Positions 24,631 to 37,587 of a stretch of DNA of 64,000 nt are shown one piece after another. The translations under genes were made by a program, and so were the position numbers. The DNA lies in assembly GCA_001414345.1 (NCBI GenBank), contig LLCB01000231.1, positions 31,933-95,932 of the forward strand, in the 5' to 3' direction. The notes under the pieces were generated by a model. The model was not told the DNA's origin, made no database searches, and saw only the letters and a program-made list of their open reading frames with translations. Numbering within the stretch: position 1 is the stretch's first letter; every line of letters starts with the position of its first letter. This DNA is from Hymenoscyphus infarciens. Taxonomy: Eukaryota > Ascomycota > Leotiomycetes > Helotiales > Helotiaceae.

Positions 24631-27053
24631 TTTAATAGGTCCTCCGCATCCGTGACCAGAATCATGAACACCTTCCTTATGGTTCTATTATCTCGGAGTC
24701 AGTATTGCCCTTCCTAGAAGTTTGTTGGAGGAATATGAGGAAATAGGGCTGTAAAAGGAGGAACAAAGTTGCCCAAGAAGGAAACAGTATATCGGCCCTC
24801 CTTGAACAACCCAAGGGGGGAAGAAGAAATCGGAAAACACGCACCTCGCCATTCATGACACCATCTCGAGTAAGCTTGCGCCGGTAATCTTCTTGCTCGC
24901 GTCTGTCCATACCATTCCACCATTGCTCAACAACATTGAACATTTGACGTCTTCCATCAACAGCGCCATCCTCACCTTGCTCGCGGAGAGCTGGGTGATG
25001 GAAAACACCATTGAGAATACGGTTGATGGTGCGGTCCACGTCAATGTTACCATCATCCCAGCATGCCATCAATTGTGGAACAACCCAAGTAAGAACTTGG
25101 GAAGCAATCTTTCCTCCTGCCTCGTTGAGAATCTATTGAGAGTAAGTATATATCCATTGCGGTTTCGGTGGTTCAACTTACGTTTGAGAAATGATCCTTT
25201 GACAACATGGAGTGAGTGGGGTCAGAAGAGTTGTGGTCATTGAAGACGATAAGTTGCTTATCCTTACTGCTTTGGATAATTTCGGAAGAACCGGTGTTCA
25301 ACTCGGTCTTGATCTGGCTAATGATTGGCAAAACGAATGGTGCAAGCAGAGAAAATACGAAGACGCTGATTTGCTCCTCGACCTGTTCAATCAACTCTGG
25401 CAAGACGGGGATTTCTGCGATGGCCTCTTGGATAGTGTGCATGATATCATCGTGCCATTCGATAATTGGGTAAATTTGGCGTTGAACCTCCAGCATTTGT
25501 TGTGTGAACTCCTCAGGCTCGCGTGGGGACACTCGGACTTGGTTCATCTGAGCAGCCGTGGCGTTATCTTGAAGTTCATCGGCCTTGCCAGCAGGGTCTT
25601 TGTCGCCGAAAATACCACTTGGGATGGAGCTCAAAAGGCTCTTGAGAGCGCTGGTATCAGAGTTTCCTCCTTCTTGCATTGTGTTTTCGAGACTCTCAAT
25701 CTCAGATTGGGTAGCCTTGTCGTCAAGTTCTCCGCAGACAGAGTGAAGGAAATCGACACCACCAAAGGTACCCTATAGCAAATTGTTAGAGTTTCATACT
25801 TCCATTCGAAGTCATTTTGCTCGAGAGTGACTACTTACAGTGACTACCGGGTAAACCTCACTTCTGGCCCCTCGAAGACGAATTTGGGTTCTGCTACCGA
25901 CATGAGGAAAGACATCGCGCTCGCCCATTTCGATGAGAGCAAGTTCAATATAGTTGCTGTGAGCAGACCAATCTGGGAGTTGTTAGCAGGTTCTTCGTTT
26001 CCAATCTAGATAATGAATGTACCTGCCTTCAAGACAATGGAGCCCGGTACCCAACAAACGAAGGGCTTCATATAATTCATCCTTGTTCTTGCTTCTACCG
26101 TAGCTTCTGCCAAGGCGAATACTATCTGTGAACAATTTTCTGACATGCTGGGCAGAGGTCATGATACCAGCACGCTCATTGGCGATATAGTTCTTCAATC
26201 CGGTCTCTGGGTCAATAGCCAGCTCAACACGTTCGTCGACCGGACCACGAAGTCTTCTATCATATTGGGTGGCGTCGATGTTATCGGCATAATCTTTTGG
26301 GTTATCGATATGATCTTCTGGACGGTAACATCCAAGACGGCTCGAGGTAACTTCGAATTCCTTTGTACCAAATCCGAAAGTCATGAAGCCCAAAACCCAC
26401 AGAAGAATTCTGATAGCCTCAGCGCTGACATATTTGACGGTACCAACATCGATTGCTTGTGCTGCAGAGAAGATGAATTAGCCTTGTTTTGGAATTGAAA
26501 TGCACAATGCTTTGAACGACACATAAAGAATGGTGTATGGATGTTATTGTGGGCAAGATCATTGTCATTCTCGGAGACTGGCGGACTTTGGGCGACATTC
26601 AAATGAGGGGTAAAATAACCCCGCGATAGCTTCTAGCTGCCACAAGGCTGTCCAGGTACCATAGGGGATTCCCCAATAGGAATCGACAATCAGAGGCTAG
26701 ATTACCAGCATCCCATGTGCTCGATGATAGATTAAAAAGAGGATGACTTACAATAATCTCTAAGCCAATTTCCAAAGTAAACGCGGGAAACCATCATCTT
26801 GCTGAACTTCTTGCCGCCAGCGGCTCTTGCCATCATCAACTTCAATAGGGTATCTTCAATATCTCCATGACGCCCTGGATTGATTAATTTAGCGTCTGCT
26901 AGAAAGTCGCAGATGAGATTTCCACCTACAGTTTTGACCTTCAACCTTGGAGGTGGAACCAATGTTACCAGCTCCAAAGGCGTGGGCTGGTTTGGCAAGG
27001 AGGAGGACGATGGCGATGGTGATGATCGCCGTGGATGCGCTAAAGGACGGCAT
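23662..27053 (-). CDS. het-C: HET-C heterokaryon incompatibility protein
   Basis: Secreted or membrane-associated glycine-rich protein of the HET-C family (PF07217), 905 residues against about 966 in Neurospora. Its allelic differences trigger heterokaryon incompatibility there. Exons on the minus strand: 27053-26930, 26874-26752, 26461-26027, 25972-25839, 25772-25182, 25132-24845, 24684-23662; all joins keep frame. The start was chosen because it gives a signal peptide (MPSFSAST, a hydrophobic core, KPAHAFGAGN) followed by the conserved RHGDIEDTLL, SKMMVSRVYFGNWLRDY and LGCYRPEDHIDNPKDYAD. Later landmarks are LLGTGLHCLED, TGTFGGVDFLHSV, GKADELQ, SSDPTHSMLSKDHFSN and KEGVHDSGHGCGGP. Exon 7 begins a disordered tail of GYGGGRQE-type repeats. 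Introns are 55, 290, 54, 66, 49 and 160 nt; intron 3 has a GC donor. The gene looks intact. Confidence 0.93.
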
Positions 27054-29250
27054 CTTTGCGGTTGTAGGGGTTGTTTTTTGTGGTGCGAGATTTTGAAGCT
27101 ATTCTCGAGCTTTGTGAGTAGATTCAGGAGAAGTGTTGGTGGGATGAGATGGGAGGTCTTGAGTTTGTCGTGCGCCAAGGCTATGGGGGGTTGCCAAGAC
27201 GACGTTTCAAGGACAGTGAACCAGTGAGAGCTGGAAAGTGAGGAGGAGGAGGGGCAGAGTGAGTGAGAAGGATGCAAGAAAAGGGAGAAAAGGAGGGGTT
27301 GGGGTATGCCACAGAACCGTGTCAGGTTCAGCTGAGATGGGCTGGAAGAGAAGCTGGTGTTGATGTGAAAGATTCACTATTGTGGAGGGAGCAAGAGCCT
27401 ATTCACACATCTACGGCGGCAGGGCAGTGGCAGCACCAGAGTGTTGGACTTTTGCTTGGCTTGTGGTTCAGTGAGTTGGTTGGAAACCCGGCAATCATCA
27501 TCCAACGTTTGACAAGACGAGGAGAATCATCTTCCATATCCATCTTTTCGAGGATAAAGAGTAATTCAAGTTGCAAGTACAATTTAAACCAAATACCTTA
27601 TTTGGGGCAATTGAAAGTCTGGCGAGATAGGCAGGGACGAAGAAGTACTTTCTTTTCTGCCCACCGCGAGACAGAGCATCAAATGGCCTCTACTACCTAG
27701 GTAGTATGGATGGTTGTTTCGGGGTGACTTGAATGATACGCGCGGGCAATGCTAAGGGTACTTTACCGAACGGAACACACGGATAGGCATCCTCATGCTC
27801 AACCACCCGTGACGAGGTACACTGTGGCACACTCACACTGGAACCCAACACAGAAACCGAAGAGGGAAGAAGAAAAGCTGGAGCTCCTGGGGGCATGACG
27901 GGAGGTGCCCAGGCCAGGCATCTCACCTAGGAACCTAGCTGGCGACGGGATTCAGCCAACAAGAGTACAGAGAGCTGCCACACCTGCCCTCTTCCCTACA
28001 TATCCATGCTGGGGAGGAGAGGTGGTGCGGGGTATCTACCTGCCTACCTCCCTACCTTCCTCCATCTGCGACCTTCAGCTGAAAAGTAAAAAGCCCCCGC
28101 CCATCACAGAGCAGCTTGTGCGACAGAACACAGATGAGAGGCCTCTCTCTGGGAAATGCCGATTTCCACTATCACTAATCACTAAACCGGATCCCTGATC
28201 TTGAACCAGTTCTCTATATCCGGGTGCCAACATGGCACTATGAAGAGCCCGCGGCGACACCCTCCTGCAATCCAGGAGGAATTGGGTGTGAGCTCGCTCT
28301 TGTCTAGCACTATCGTGTGGGAAAGATCCCCTCAACAGTGGTCCTGCCAGAGGACTCTTCGGCAGTCATCATGACACGATATGGCGTATGAGACAATAGA
28401 TCGGGGCCTGGATGGGCGGAAACCAAGCGCCGCTTTTCTGGAGAGAAGGCGAAATCTGTACCGAGTCCGCACGCTACAGCAGGGTCTTGTCGCTGTTGGC
28501 GCCCGATTCCCCTGTAATGCTGTTTGGGGAGAGAGTTGGGCTCTTCAGAGCGTGTGAACTCAGCAGCTCGATCGCTCTAGCGCCAACAACAATTCAGCAG
28601 TCGAAAAGGTTGCAAAATCCCTGCGGAAGGGAATGGAAGTGCAATAATCCGGGCTGCCCAAGGACCCCGATCCCGAGACGAGAGCCTAGACTCTCGGGCG
28701 TAAGGTACCTTTGGGCACATGAGCCTGATTTGTAGGCACATTCACGGCCACCAACCTGCAACTTGACCCGAATCGTCGCGCAAACAGCCGCCCGAAAAAA
28801 AAGAGCTCCAAGTGCGATGACGGAGCTCTGACAGTGCTCTTTAGCACCCATTCGTGATTTGGGGAGCGATCATTGTGACCACAGTACGTAACAATGCTCC
28901 GTATCGGTGCTCTCCAGTGTGGTCCCATTTTGTGCAGTCCAGTGCAGTCCGGTTGGCTGTACGTTAGTGGTGAGAGGGCCCGTAAATTTGGCTTGTGCTC
29001 CAGCGCTCCTGCAGTGCAGGCTCTGCAAAAACTAAGCGTGGCCATGAAACCCTCCCGACGCTCGCTCGCTCGGCTGATTCAGCCCAGCGTGCCCCGACGC
29101 GAACCACCCAACCACCCCCGGGCCAACCACCGGCCCTCAGCTTCTCCTCCTCCTCTCCCACACTCCAACCTTTAGGCTCCCCAACACACTGGAAATCATC
29201 CATCAACCCGCCCAAACAACACCACGAACCTCCCGTCGCCCATCAACACG
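27054..29250. other. Divergent intergenic region between het-C and the HMG-box gene
   Basis: About 2.2 kb with normal base composition that should hold both promoters. Many short frames exist on both strands, but none looks coding. Pyrimidine-rich CTACCTGCCTACCTCCC repeats lie near 28037-28066 and a GTGCAGTCCA doublet near 28933-28951. No RNA gene was recognised. Confidence 0.5.
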
Positions 29251-30749
29251 ATGACCAAGCCCAAAGCCAAAGCCCCGGTCGAAGAGGCCCCAAAGAACAC
29301 GCAGATTGTCATCGATGTCAACGATTACATTCGCACCAGAGACTCAGTAAGCGCATCCCATCTCTTCTCCTATTCCTCCTCATCGTGTCCGCCCCCCTCC
29401 CCAAAAGACCTCAAGCATCCACGCGCCGGCGCAAAGAATTGTCTGAACTCTTCCCGACCACCTACTGGGACGCGCTCAGCATCGCATCATACCGCCGTCC
29501 CTCGACATTCTCCCCCCCCCGCATCGCATCGCATCGCGTCCTAAACAACCACCGAATCTGCTCACCTTGCATTCCCTGAATCCCACCTGCGAACAACATC
29601 ACGATTCAGACTCGGTGTTGTTTACGCCTGCGACTTCAAAGTTGAAGTCTGCCCCACAAACGCGCTATATCTCTATATTGTTTGACTCCTTTGCGCGTCG
29701 GAACAATACCATGCCAACGTCGCGCAAACGTCAGAAGCTTGACATTGATAGCCATTATCTCGCACAACAGACACTAATTTGGGAAAAGGTTGTCACCGGC
29801 CTCGCGACTCTTCAAGATGCCATCCAAACCCTCTCGAGCGCCTACATCAAACACACCAACGCCGTCCTCGGAGACCATGCCACCACGGCAGAGATTGATT
29901 CCAGCTTGAGCAAGCTTGGTGACAATCCTGCTTTGCTTGGAGACCTTCAACGCGCTATTAGCCCGGCTGGCAAATCAGGCGCTGCTGCTGGCAGTGACCC
30001 CGCGAATGACAAGAAGGAGCGCAAGAAGAGACAACATGATCCCAACGCGCCAAAGCGTCCTCTCACACCATTCTTCCTCTACATGCAGACTGCGCGACCC
30101 ATCATCTCCGATGACCTTGGCCCAGATTTCGCAAAGGGAGCTGTCAGCGCTGAGGGTACCAGAAGATGGGGAACCATGAATGCCGATGACAAGCAGGTTT
30201 GTCTTCCCTTTCCCATCCTTCCTTGACCTTTACTAATTGGGATAGCTCTGGACCAACGCCTACAAGGACAACCTTCGCTTGTACAACGCCCGTATGCACT
30301 CATATAGACGAGGCAACTTTTTGGCCAAGGATATGACTGACCAAGACGCGGCAACATATGCTGAGGAAAACAATGTTGGAGAGATCACAGCCGACGCCCA
30401 ACTTGCTGGCGAAGCTAGTGCCACAGCTCTTCATGATGAGGACGCCGAGGGAGAGCCAGAACGAGAGCTAACCCCTCCACCACCTACTGCTTTACCCAAG
30501 ACTCCCAAGGCGAAACCTACCCGCAAAGGCAAGGGAGCCAAGGAGACACCAGTTCCAGCTTCCGAGACCATAGTTCCTCCAAGTTCTATTGTCCCTGCCA
30601 AGGTAGCTGCACCAGAAGTCGAGAAGCCTAGCCCAGACAAGAAGCGCAAGCGACCAACCAAGAAGAGCACAGAGGCGGCAGAGGAGCAAACCGAGACCCC
30701 AAAGAGCCAACCAAAGAGTTCCCGGAAGAAGAAGGCCAAGGGCGAGTAG
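29251..30749 (+). CDS. HMG-box DNA-binding protein
   Basis: Chromatin architectural protein of 335 residues. Exons 29251-29346, 29789-30196 and 30246-30749 stay in frame; introns are 442 nt and 49 nt. Exon 1 gives MTKPKAKAPVEE and then DVNDYIRTRDS; exon 2 opens VVTGLATLQDAIQ, helical and conserved in fungal relatives. The HMG box, about residues 116-190, starts NAPKRPLTPFFLYM and includes RRWGTMNADDKQLW, with a splice between Q and L. The C-terminal third is acidic, then proline-rich, and ends with lysine-rich clusters (KKRKRPTKK, SSRKKKAKGE) that are likely nuclear localisation and DNA-binding tails. It resembles Aspergillus Hmb proteins and yeast Hmo1 in layout, but orthology is not claimed. 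The exon 2 acceptor could instead be 29771, which would add six in-frame residues. Confidence 0.88.
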
Positions 30750-32423
30750 ACAGTGGGATATTTGATTCTTGAGGCATCTTCCTTTCTTCTTACACTTTAC
30801 TTTCTGGTCAGGGTCATTTTAGGACATAACTTTTTGCTTGTGCTTCTGGCTATTAACTCATGCCCTCAGAAGGAGGCTTAGGGGAGGGGAGCGTATGTTC
30901 ATTTGTCTCATATCGGATGCTCTCTGTCTTGAAGGGTCTTCTCTTCCCTTCCTCTCCTTGGTTTGATAGGTCAGTTTACAACGGGGCACCATTGATGCGG
31001 TGCATATACTTTGGCGATTGACGCTTTAACGGTTGTATGATGGAGGGAAGTGTGGGATGGGATCAAGCGAGTGAAATACCTGAATTGAAGCTTTTTGTGT
31101 GTGAAAAGATGACTTTATTGATTAATATTTTGTGGTGGTTCCTCTATACTTGCCACTTTCCCTTCTGTCCCATTGCTCACTCGACTTCAGAAAACAGTTT
31201 CCTGATATCGAATTCAGATAACCCTTGAACCTATGGGGTTTGTAACGCGTGGCATTTATAATAATAAATTCGTTTACGAGAGAGAAACTGGCCACGAAAA
31301 TAAAGCGCGTCTCACCTTGACTACTTCATTTATATAGTGAAAAATCATCCAAAGTCGGAGAACGATTTACTTGTAGATTGGAATCACGGTGGGTTGTATG
31401 CTGTAATATCACCTATCTATCTACTGATGTCAATTTTTCTTAACAGATACGCGATTAGACTTTATACTCGAGCTTTAATTTCTCTTCTCGTCACAATAAA
31501 CACATAGATAGACAAGGAAGGGCCTTCCTTGTACGTAGATATATACTCTATATAGTACTTTCTTAGTTCAATTCAAATCAGTTCAAGTCAATTCAAGTCA
31601 AGTCGATTCGGACATATGAAGTTCTGATGACGATCGATAGCCACGCGTAGTTGATGTTATATTACAGTTTAGTGTTTTAATTCCAAGGCTCTTGGCTTTT
31701 GAGTGAATCCTGGGAGCTTAGGCAATTAGATGGTGGCATTCTCGTATGATGCCTGGACCGAGGTACCGAGCTACTTTAGAACTTTGGAGGATTATGTCGA
31801 GGAAATAATTGGGGCTCGGTACTGAAATTCCCTTGTACGAGTACGGAGTAAGTTTATTCTCTGATGCTCGTGAAGATCTAGAGGTGTTCGTTTTCATTTT
31901 CCTTTGGTTGGAAGAGCGTGTTTAGTGGGGTAGGATGGGCCGGGCAGTATATTTAGCCCCTTAGGTTGTTAAATGGCGGGAGTAGGTAGGAGTCGGTTAT
32001 CCCCGTGTGAACTTCTTGGAGGATTCTTCTGTTTTTAGACTTTGGATTCTGAAATTTACCTAGGGGTAAAAGTGGTCTGTCTGTCTTTTCGGTGTTTGTT
32101 TGGATTATTTTTGTTGCACGAAGTACTCGCAGGAACCTTACGCTGCACAGTCATCAGCCCTGTGCTGACAGCGGGCCAGTTCATTTCATTTTCTATCATA
32201 GAGATGTATGTCTTGTGTCGCTCTCTCCCCTTCATCCAAAGCTTCATTCTTGTTTCAATTTGACTTGATTTGGAGATCTCTCTCTCGAGTTGTAATCTTT
32301 CACGCGTCGGATTTGCAATTATTTGTCCAATGCAGCGGTAGACCTCAGGGATGGCAATTACACCACTCCGCCATAATTAATTCTTCTCAGCCTTGTCTCT
32401 ACAAGATCCAATATTGAGACAAA
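30750..32423. other. Intergenic
   Basis: Contains the 3' region of the HMG-box gene and the 5' region of the transporter. A degenerate TTCAAGTCAA repeat lies at about 31568-31607. No gene or RNA seen. Confidence 0.45.
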
Positions 32424-35400
32424 ATGTCTAAACCCAGTCCCTCTCCCAATCACACCACAAACAATGAAGCAGAAAGAATCTCAAGCTCTTCACAGACTTC
32501 CATCCCATCACCCAACAGTCCTCTAGCCAGCACCTCCACCCAAAAAGACGTGCCTCCAACCAACCTCACAGAAACAACACCAACACCAGGAAAGCCATCT
32601 TTGCTGAAGCGGATATGGACCAAAATCGGGATCAATGGGTTTGTGGCGATGATAATGATTAAGCCCGCTTTGGCTGCGGCGATCAGTATGGCGATTTACC
32701 AGATCCATGCTGTTGCGGCGGTTTATCTGAATTTTGGGTATTTGATTGTGATTATTTCGATTACTACGGTGCCGATTTTGCCAAGGGGGAAGTTTTTGAT
32801 GAATTTGTTTGTTACTGTTGTATGTTCTCGATTCGTTTTTGGTTGTTGGCTTTCAAGATTTCAATTCATAGAACCCCTTTTTGATAATTGTAGCTGGACT
32901 AATATCCACCCTCTAGTTTTTAACATGTCTGGCAGCGTCTATGGTTCTTCTAGGTCAATACGCTGGCATCAAAGCTCGTGAGAGTACCGTACCCGCTGGC
33001 GCAGCACCCGAGGTAGCTCGAGGATACAACTCATCTGCTTCTGTTGTCAATGCAATCTTTCTGCTTCTCAACATCTTCTTCATTAATACCCTGAGAGCAG
33101 CTAGGCCAGTACTTTACGTTCCATCTATCCAGTACACAGTTTTCGTCATGGTTGGGTTCACATATGGTCCCAATCAGTACTCACTCATTGGAAGCCAGCT
33201 GTTTGTGAAGGAGCTACTGTACGCCTTCTTGACTGGCCAGGCTATTTCGACTGCCGTGTGTTTACTTGTCATCCCGGTCTCCTCACGAAAAGTCTTTTTC
33301 GCAGAGACCACGGGTTTCTTTCAAAGCTGTCGGGGCTTGCTGAAGAAGCAAATTGCCTTCGTCGAAGGGTTGGAAACTTCAAAATTATGTAGACCCGTTA
33401 CCATTAGCGAACACCCACTTCCCAAAGATGGGGAACCAACTCCAGACAGTAGCAATGTCTATGGTGAAAGACTTGCAGCATTGAAAGTCGCATCAACTGG
33501 TCTACTCGTGCTCGGTGCCAAACTCAAAGAGGACGTCGTATTTGCGAAGAGAGAGACTGCTTTTGGTCATTTACGGGGAAAGGATATCCACGAACTTCAT
33601 AGCATCATTCGGAGAATCATGATTCCTATTTGTGGACTTTCCACCATTGCCGATATTTCTGAACGAATGCACGATTGGAGACAAGAAGTCAGAAAAACAG
33701 CCGCCGCCAACGCGAACGAATTATCACAGGAAACTCTGGATGTGGAACAGCAAGAGTGGTTGGAACTGATAGGGGATACGAGGGGATCGTTTGAGAACAT
33801 GGCTCAACTCCTTGATGAAAGTCTTGTTCACGTTCTTGTGAAGCTAAAACTGATACCAGAACCGAAGAAGAAAGCAACCGAGGATCCGGAAAAGGGGGCA
33901 GCGAATGAGGAAGCAAGTGTTCTGTTCGGGGATCAATTGGAACAACGCATCGAGGAATTTCGAAAGCAAAGATCAACAGATCTCCACTCCTGGGCACAGC
34001 AAAGAGGTCTCGATTCAGTCTTCCAGTCCGCCTCGAAACGCTCCTCACAAGCACCCCATTCAAAACTAGAATTCGACCCTACACAAACATCCCGAGAGGC
34101 ACTAGCAACAGCAAGACTTCATATCATTCTTTATATGGAATACCTTCTCTATTCCGTCTCCAAAGCCATCCTAGCAGCTGTTCGCTTCGCAGACACCAAA
34201 GTCCAAGATGGCACCATGACTAAGAAGCGATTCATCCTCCCTCCTGTCAAAACAATAACGAAATGGCTCAAAGGTCTCGTCAATGGCTCAGAGCTATCTT
34301 CCGAAAACATTCATGATCCTACAGGTACAGATCGAATCATCCAACTCGGAGACTCCTTCCAAGCACCCCGCGACCCCGAACATCTCCCTCCAAAGAACAC
34401 CCTACAAAAGTTCGGAAACCACATCCGCCTCATCCCCAAATTCTTCGGCTCCCCAGCCGTAAAATTCGGCTTCCGCGTCTCCATAGCAGTAATGAGTATA
34501 GCTATCCTAGCCTACCTAAAAGACACCCGCGTATTCTTCGTCAAACAGAGAGTAGTCTGGTGTCTAGTAATGATATCCATCGGCATGTCTCCCACCACCG
34601 GAACGACAATCTTCAATCTTTTCGGAAATTTGACCTTTACGTTACTTGGCATGATAGGCGCGTTTATAAATTGGTATATTGTGGATGAGAAGACGGCGGG
34701 GATTATACCTGTTTTCTTTGTGTTTATGATGCTTTATTTTTACCTGGCGGCGCGGAATCCGAGGTTTTTGAGTGCGTTTGTTGCGGGGGCTTTGACTCAT
34801 GTTTTGATTATTGGTTTGTTTCTTCCTCTCCTCTTTTGTTTTTTTGGGTTATGGGATGGTTTACTGATGGGGGATAGGGTATGAATTGCAAACTCGCGTT
34901 ATCGGTATTGCCAGATCTACATCTACAGGTCAACCATTCTATCCCATTTACCAACTAGCACCCTATCGTCTGCTCGTCGTAGGAGCAGGTGTTCTTATCG
35001 GTTACTTCTGGACGGTCTTCCCAGTTCCTATCACAGAAGCATCGGCATTGAGAAGAGATCTCGGTGGCAGTCTATTTTTGTTGGCCAATTATTTTAGTTC
35101 TGTCAGTTCTTTGGTCGAGTTGAAACTCCAAGGAGAACCGGAAGGAGAGGAGGGAGGAGTTGGTGAAAGAGGTGGCTTATTACAAAACCATGCTGGGATG
35201 CTAGAGAAGGAGAACCGGAGGTTATTGGGTGCTCTTATTAGGTTGTTGGATGGGATGAGGGCTAACTTGGTGTTTATTGCTTGGGAACCGAGGTTGGGTG
35301 GGGAGTTTCCGAGGAAAGCTTATGAGGGAATCGTTGATGAGGTGCAAAGGTATGTTGAAATTTCCCGGACTTCCTTCGTTTGTGACAGGCGATTCTTCAA

Positions 35401-36166
35401 CGTGGAGGGTTGTAAGATGTCTAGTCATTGCTCTCTGGCACCAACTTAACCCAATGTCAAGCGAGACAAGTTAGAACAATCGAATTTATTGTCCGAGATG
35501 ACTTAGAAGAATCAAGAAGTCAAATTTCAAATTCCTCTAAATCTTCTCGAATAACCTTTTCAATTGTTCTAGACTGGTTCGTAGAATCAAAAGTAAACAA
35601 GGTGCGGGAGAGCAGTGCCTCCTTCTCGAGCCAAACCCCAGAAAAGGTCCTTTGCACCCCTCTAATCAAGCAGCCAATTCTTGAAGCTAACTAACTCACT
35701 AATCAGCATTACAAATTACCTCACAATAATTTCCTACGCCGCATCGACCCTGACAGCGACTCCCTCCACCCCCCCAACCTGGCTCCAAGCCTACACAAGC
35801 AATCGAACCGAAACCTCATCCCCATTAACAACATCCCACCACCTAATATCCCTCTTCACCCTCCTCTCCGCCTCGATCGCCAATGGCTCGGCTTTACCGC
35901 GCATTGTGGGTTTATTCGAGTCTGAGAATATTCCCGCGAGACTTGTCACTAATATAGAAGGAGAAGAACAAAGTCTAAATGCGGAATTAATGGATACTCT
36001 GAATCTACAAAATGTAAATGAAGATGGGTATCGTGCTATTGCTGTTATTGAGGTTGCGAGGGGGGCGGTTGGGCATAGTGTTAAGAGGATTGTGGGGTTA
36101 GTTAAGGAATTGGTTGGGGAGGTGGGGTTCGGACTTAGGGTTTTGGATGGTGGGAGCGGTATTTAG
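32424..36166 (+). CDS. BRE4/ArAE-type multi-pass membrane transporter (FUSC-like)
   Basis: Predicted exporter of the fungal family with an ArAE_2_N domain and a DUF2421 domain (PF10337, PF10334), the group of yeast Bre4. Exons 32424-32819, 32917-34813, 34878-35349 and 35707-36166 give 1074 residues in one frame. Residues 1-58 are a Ser/Thr/Pro-rich cytosolic tail. A first membrane block at about 70-235 includes GFVAMIMIKPALAAAISMAI, LIVIISITTVPILP and VLLGQYAG. A long hydrophilic segment follows, then a second block at about 645-800 with FGFRVSIAVMSIAILAYL, RVVWCLVMISIGMSPTTG and LLVVGAGVLIGYFWTVFPVP. The DUF2421 part ends in QSITNYLTIISYA and a helical tail. Introns are 97, 64 and 357 nt; the last is long but rejoins Q-S exactly. 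The substrate is unknown. Plasma or internal membrane location is inferred. Confidence 0.85.
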
Positions 36167-36855
36167 AGTGGGTTGTAGGTTGTGGGTTTGTAGTAAAGTA
36201 GTGATATATATTGGGGCTGGGGGACAGGTGTTTCTTAATATCCGCTGTCTGTTTGATGGTTATAGATGGGATTAGAGTTTTGTTTTTCAATAAGAATGGG
36301 TGTAGAATGGATCCAGAAAACTAGGTGGCTCGCGGTAGACAATAAAATCGGCAGCAAATACTTCAGGTTCGTACCTGCCTGCCTAGCTCATTGTCTTAAC
36401 GTTTTAGGGTAATGCAGAGTAATTAATCGAAAAACTTAGGACAATTTAATATTTACCTAGATAGCGTGGAACAATGAAGTTCGATTTTCCTAAAGTATTT
36501 GGGTGATATCTAGAAGGTGTAGCACAAACGAGCTATTCACTGCAGCCTTTCTTGTCTACTACGAGGGTGTTTTGAACAGTCAAGTCTTATCTAATTCTCA
36601 TACATTTATTATGTTCAAATAACAAATCCTTCAACAGCACCATTGAAATGCTTAAAAAAAACCTCGAAGGGGTAGATAAAAAGGTGACTATAGAAGAAAA
36701 CTCGGCTCTCTCGTCGAAAAAATCAGGGAATACGAGTCTCATTTGAATCGAGCTATCTGGGAGATGATTTTATATCGAAACATGCTTACGAATTGCTATT
36801 TGATAGAGAATGAATCGATATAGCAGTTGTCTTAGGTATTGAGATCCATGTATTA
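36167..36855. other. Intergenic
   Basis: 3' flank of the transporter, moderately AT-rich, no gene recognised. It ends at the TA target site of the miniature element. Confidence 0.45.
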
Positions 36856-37514
36856 GGGCGTCCTGGATATACCAAAAAGTCGGAATCGACTAAATCGCAA
36901 ATCGCAAATCGTAAATCGTAAATCGTAAAGTCGAGCTAAAGTAGAACTTAATAATTATATTATCTAAGCCCTTTATTAAAAAAGGGGTAGGAGAGCATTT
37001 TACTACTTCTTCTCTAGCTGCTCTTTCCTTCTTTAGTATATTATATAAATATAAAAAGAGGGAGAGAGGGAGAGAGGGGGAGAGAGAGAGGGGGGGCGAG
37101 CAAACATTTTAGTGGAAAGTTTTTCCTAGTATAGGTAAGGGGAGTTTAGCAAAAGTAGTAAACAATCCCCTCCCCCCCCCCTCTCTCTCTCTCTCCCTCT
37201 CTCCCTCTCTTCCTTATTTATCTAGAAACAATAGAAAGAATGTAATATAATAGTAAGGAGACGATAGCGAGAGGGCGATAGTAAGGGGGTAATGTTACTA
37301 CTATATATATAATATATATTTTATTATCCCTCTCTATTCTCTAATTAGCTAGTTACTATGGTTAAGACTATCTAACCTAAATATAGAGAGAGGGAATTTA
37401 AATTAAAAATTATTCTCTTTTATACTTATAGAAAGTAACATTTTACGATTTACGATTTACGATTTCCTATTTACGATTTAGTCAATCCGACTTTTTAGTG
37501 TATTCAGGATGCCG
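36856..37514. mobile_element. TA-flanked miniature inverted-repeat element (MITE)
   Basis: The left end GGGCGTCCTGGATATACC and the reverse complement of the right end CGGCATCCTGAATACACT align and continue into AAAAAGTCGGA and GACTAAATCG, giving terminal inverted repeats of about 40 bp. A TA dinucleotide flanks each side (36854-36855, 37515-37516), as for Tc1/mariner-type insertions. Inside each end is a 7-bp tandem AAATCGT (about 36892-36930 and, inverted, 37442-37480). Further in, a purine run (GA/G-rich, 37058-37098) faces a pyrimidine run (CT/C-rich, 37169-37211), so the element could fold as one long hairpin. No coding sequence. Length 659 bp. Confidence 0.8.
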
Positions 37515-37587
37515 TATGTATCCTCCTTGGCCCATCTTTTAAAGACTACAACTTTTAAAGCCGAAAAGGCATTTCTTCTCTATTATA

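Noticed and set aside
27263..29215. Several frames of 80-145 codons between het-C and the HMG-box gene
   Set aside because: They overlap on both strands, have no recognisable segments and no conserved start context. They are typical chance frames in GC-normal intergenic DNA.
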